Origin: Pseudopedobacter sp036379295
Lineage (GTDB): Bacteria; Bacteroidota; Bacteroidia; Sphingobacteriales; Sphingobacteriaceae
Assembly (NCBI GenBank): GCA_036379295.1
Contig: DASVGY010000001.1
Coordinates: forward strand, 1-64,000
Direction: 5' to 3'
Length of the DNA stretch: 64,000 nucleotides
Below the pieces are notes generated by a model. That model searched no databases. It was given only the letters and a program-made list of their open reading frames with translations, and was not told the DNA's origin. Within the stretch, counting starts at the first letter, position 1. The number at the start of each line of letters is the position of its first letter. Made by a program: the position numbers and the translations under genes. Positions 62,138 through 64,000 of the stretch are shown piece by piece.

Positions 62138-62174
62138 GCCTCACCCCAACCCTCTCCGAAGGAGAAGGAGTGAC
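62138..62174 (-). repeat. CCTCACCCC-type hairpin repeat, copy 2
   Basis: This is the reverse-oriented counterpart of 56701-56733: gcctcaccccaaccctctcc, then gaaggagaaggag. It starts at the base after the ketoacyl synthase stop codon. One stem mismatch separates it from copy 1. The two copies bracket 5.4 kb in opposite orientation. Confidence 0.8.
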
Positions 62175-62244
62175 TTTCAAACCGGAATAATTAAGTGGGA
62201 AAAATTTGATTTCAGTTTAGATATTTAGAAAAGCAAATTAGCTA

Positions 62245-62598
62245 ATGATGCAGCCTATTATCCATTATGCTTTACATTTTGTAGCTCCCTTTTTTATTGC
62301 CTATTTCTTTTTTAAAAACGATTGGAAAAAGGTTTACCTCATTTTATTGGCAACGATGCTTATTGATTTAGACCATCTTTTGGCCACGCCTATTTTTCAG
62401 CCAGACCGTTGCAGCATCGGCTTTCATCCGCTACACAGTTTATACATTATTCCGTTTTATTTTGCACTTCTATTTTTACGTAAACCCTTCAATATCATCG
62501 GTATTGGTTTGGTTTTACACATATTTACAGATTGTTTAGATTGTTTAATGACACTCCACAATTGTAAAGATTGTTTGCTACACGGCCATTTATTGTAG
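62245..62598 (+). CDS. DUF6122 membrane protein with Cys-rich tail
   Basis: The 117-residue protein has the family pattern IHYALHFVAPFFIAYFFFKNDWKKVYLILLATMLIDLDHLLATPIF and DRCSIGFHPLHSLY, with three or four membrane segments. Conserved His and Asp residues (LHF, DLDHLL, GFHPLH, HIFTD) suggest a metal-dependent membrane hydrolase fold, but no function is known. The last 25 residues add DCLDCLMTLHNCKDCLLHGH, more Cys and His than I recall in the family. ATG 62248 is an alternative start. copA follows after 138 bases. Confidence 0.82.
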   Translation: MMQPIIHYALHFVAPFFIAYFFFKNDWKKVYLILLATMLIDLDHLLATPIFQPDRCSIGFHPLHSLYIIPFYFALLFLRKPFNIIGIGLVLHIFTDCLDCLMTLHNCKDCLLHGHLL

Positions 62599-62610
62599 CA
62601 TCTTTTATGC

Positions 62611-62627
62611 TATCATTTAAAATGATA
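62611..62627. promoter_or_regulatory. Operator-like palindrome upstream of copA
   Basis: The 17 bases tatcattt-a-aaatgata are a perfect palindrome around one central base, 110 bases before the copA ATG and upstream of its -7 box. It is AT-only apart from the outer C/G pair, so it is not a good terminator. It may bind a regulator of copA; none is encoded in the window. Confidence 0.45.
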
Positions 62628-62674
62628 TGTATCAGACTTTAACCTCACAATTCTAATTAAGCTTTTCGTAAATT

Positions 62675-62682
62675 TACTTTTG
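62675..62682 (+). promoter_or_regulatory. Candidate -7 box for copA
   Basis: TACTTTTG matches TAnnTTTG fully and lies 55 bases before the copA ATG. No clear -33 TTG was found. Confidence 0.45.
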
Positions 62683-62736
62683 TTGGAACAAAGCTTGCTT
62701 CCTGATAACAAGGAAGAAACAATTTAACCATAGAAA

Positions 62737-64000
62737 ATGAAACAGACCTTTATTGTTGATGGGATGAGCTGCAATGGCTGTCGCACCAATGTTGAAAATA
62801 AATTAAATGCAATTGAAGGCGTAAGAGCATCGGTAAGTTTAGACCCTCCTCAGGCTGAGGTTGAAACAGACGAACCAATTACCATGGAAAACCTGCAAGA
62901 AGGTTTAGGAACGCACTACATTCTAAAAAAAAAGTCTTGTTGTAGCGAAAACCACCAGGCAACACCCCTAAAAAAGAAACCGCAGAAGGCAATTAAAGGT
63001 GCAATCTATTATTGTCCGATGCATTGCGAAGGCGATAAAACTTACGATAAACCCGGTGATTGTCCGGTTTGCGGAATGGATTTAGTGCCAGAGGCTGCAC
63101 CCAAAAAAACGCAGTTCACTTGTCCAATGCATCCAGAAATCATCAAAGACCAACCCGGAGATTGCCCAATCTGCGGAATGGATTTGGTACCATTGCAGCC
63201 GAAAGATGATAACCAAGATAACGCAGCTTACACAAAACTGCTTACCAAGTTTAAAATTGCAGTTGCGTTTACGCTCCCCATCTTTTTAATTGCCATGTCG
63301 GATATGGTTCCTAACAATCCGATTTACAAAATAATGGACTTAAAATACTGGGATTGGGTGCAATTTGCGCTCTCCATTCCTGTGATTTTTTATGCCTGTT
63401 GGATGTTTTTCGAAAGAGCCTGGCGTTCTGTAATTACCTGGAATCTAAATATGTTTACGTTAATTGGGATTGGTTCTGGCGTTGCATGGCTTTTTAGCAT
63501 AGTTGCGTTGTTTTTTCCAGACGTATTTCCCAATCAGTTTAAAAGTGAGGCTGGAACCGTTTATGTTTATTTTGAGGCCGCCACCGTTATACTCACCTTA
63601 GTTTTGTTAGGGCAAGTTTTAGAAGCCCGAGCGCACAGTAAAACCAATAGCGCAATTAAAGAATTGTTAAAACTGGCACCAAACACTGCAATAAAGGTTG
63701 TTGACGGAAAAGAACAAAAAGTTTCTATTGACGATGTAGAGATTGGTGATTTAATTAGGGTAAAACCTGGCGAAAAAATCCCGGTTGACGGCAGCATAAA
63801 AGACGGAAATCCGAATATTGACGAGTCTATGATTTCTGGAGAACCTATCCCCGTAGAGAAAAACAGCGGCGATAAAGTAAACGCCGGAACCATAAACGGC
63901 AACCGTTCTTTTGTGATGACCGCCGAAAAAGTAGGTGCAGAAACTTTGCTTTCGCAAATTATTGAAATGGTAAACAATGCCAGTCGTTCAAAAGCACCTA
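62737..64000 (+). CDS. copA: Copper-translocating P1B-type ATPase, N-terminal part (cut by window end)
   Basis: An ATG at 62737 opens a frame of 421 codons that runs off the window. Residues 1-70 are a heavy-metal-associated domain with GMSCNGC (C12, C15). Two zinc-ribbon-like heavy-metal-binding modules follow, each CPMH...PGDCP(V/I)CGMDLVP, at about 92-117 and 128-151. Membrane helices begin near 168 (IAVAFTLPIFLIAMSDMVP, WVQFALSIPVIFYACW, MFTLIGIGSGVAWLFSIVAL, VYFEAATVILTLVLLGQVLEARA). The actuator loop with DESMISGEPIPVEK and AGTINGNRSF is visible. The phosphorylation motif DKTGT lies beyond the edge. Such pumps export Cu(I). A CCCSE-like Cys pair stands at 68-69. Confidence 0.93.
   Translation, partial: MKQTFIVDGMSCNGCRTNVENKLNAIEGVRASVSLDPPQAEVETDEPITMENLQEGLGTHYILKKKSCCSENHQATPLKKKPQKAIKGAIYYCPMHCEGDKTYDKPGDCPVCGMDLVPEAAPKKTQFTCPMHPEIIKDQPGDCPICGMDLVPLQPKDDNQDNAAYTKLLTKFKIAVAFTLPIFLIAMSDMVPNNPIYKIMDLKYWDWVQFALSIPVIFYACWMFFERAWRSVITWNLNMFTLIGIGSGVAWLFSIVALFFPDVFPNQFKSEAGTVYVYFEAATVILTLVLLGQVLEARAHSKTNSAIKELLKLAPNTAIKVVDGKEQKVSIDDVEIGDLIRVKPGEKIPVDGSIKDGNPNIDESMISGEPIPVEKNSGDKVNAGTINGNRSFVMTAEKVGAETLLSQIIEMVNNASRSKAP

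Overview
The window reads as chromosome of a member of the Bacteroidetes, most likely Sphingobacteriaceae (Pedobacter-like). The signs are a PorP/SprF protein next to a PKD protein with a type B type IX secretion C-terminus, lipoproteins of DUF4296 and DUF3298 type, a THUMP-like methyltransferase, AT-rich intergenic DNA, no clear Shine-Dalgarno sites, and several promoter boxes that fit the Bacteroidetes TAnnTTTG consensus. Coding density is high. I see no rRNA, tRNA, CRISPR array, prophage or transposase gene.

Layout. 1-1198: end of a histidine operon (hisF tail, a 40-residue antitoxin-like ORF, hisIE), then a WD40 protein. 2260-8260 (minus): glutamate synthase gltB-gltD. 8618-9825: a GmhB-type phosphatase and a DUF2490 protein. 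9878-12390 (minus): lysine pathway lysC-lysA. 12586-14430: an ABC-F ATPase ending in a long imperfect hairpin, which looks like an inserted gene cassette. 14583-18059 (minus): rnz, a STAS protein, purC, phoH, with nested inverted repeats between purC and phoH. 18161-22951 (plus): SAM hydroxide adenosyltransferase, a membrane-anchored coiled-coil protein, an ABC exporter and a beta-CASP nuclease. 23022-27488 (minus): PorP/SprF with a 1167-residue PKD surface protein. 27615-28885: a catalytically degenerate GIY-YIG protein divergent from a LexA-like repressor. 29364-34807 (minus): E2 acyltransferase, cinA, lptD. 34838-37294 (plus): amidase, MCE protein, acetyltransferase. 38000-39382 (minus): a DnaQ/GIY-YIG fusion.

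40316-43577 (plus) is the most system-like block: an ECF sigma factor, a small one-helix membrane protein, a CnrX/Spy-like sensor, a YHYH lipoprotein, a MORN-type lipoprotein and a SCO lipoprotein, packed with overlaps or very short gaps. It resembles the CnrY-CnrX-CnrH metal-sensing arrangement joined to copper-handling lipoproteins. 43789-45748: methionine-type aminotransferase with omega-amidase. 45898-52162: PBP1A-like enzyme, a peptidase/beta-propeller/beta-barrel giant and a lipoprotein MsrB. 52338-55790: a low-affinity iron permease-like protein convergent on mutS2, then a DUF4296 lipoprotein. 55891-60855: YggS, GNAT, DUF3298 lipoprotein, a second aspartokinase, a THUMP-like methyltransferase and DUF3817. 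60980-62598: ketoacyl synthase and DUF6122. 62737-end: a copper P-type ATPase cut by the window edge.

Three kinds of short intergenic repeat are visible: one hairpin element after hisIE, the nested repeat before purC, and two opposed copies of a CCTCACCCC-type hairpin repeat at 56701 and 62138. Functions are assigned by recognising motifs; no database search was possible.
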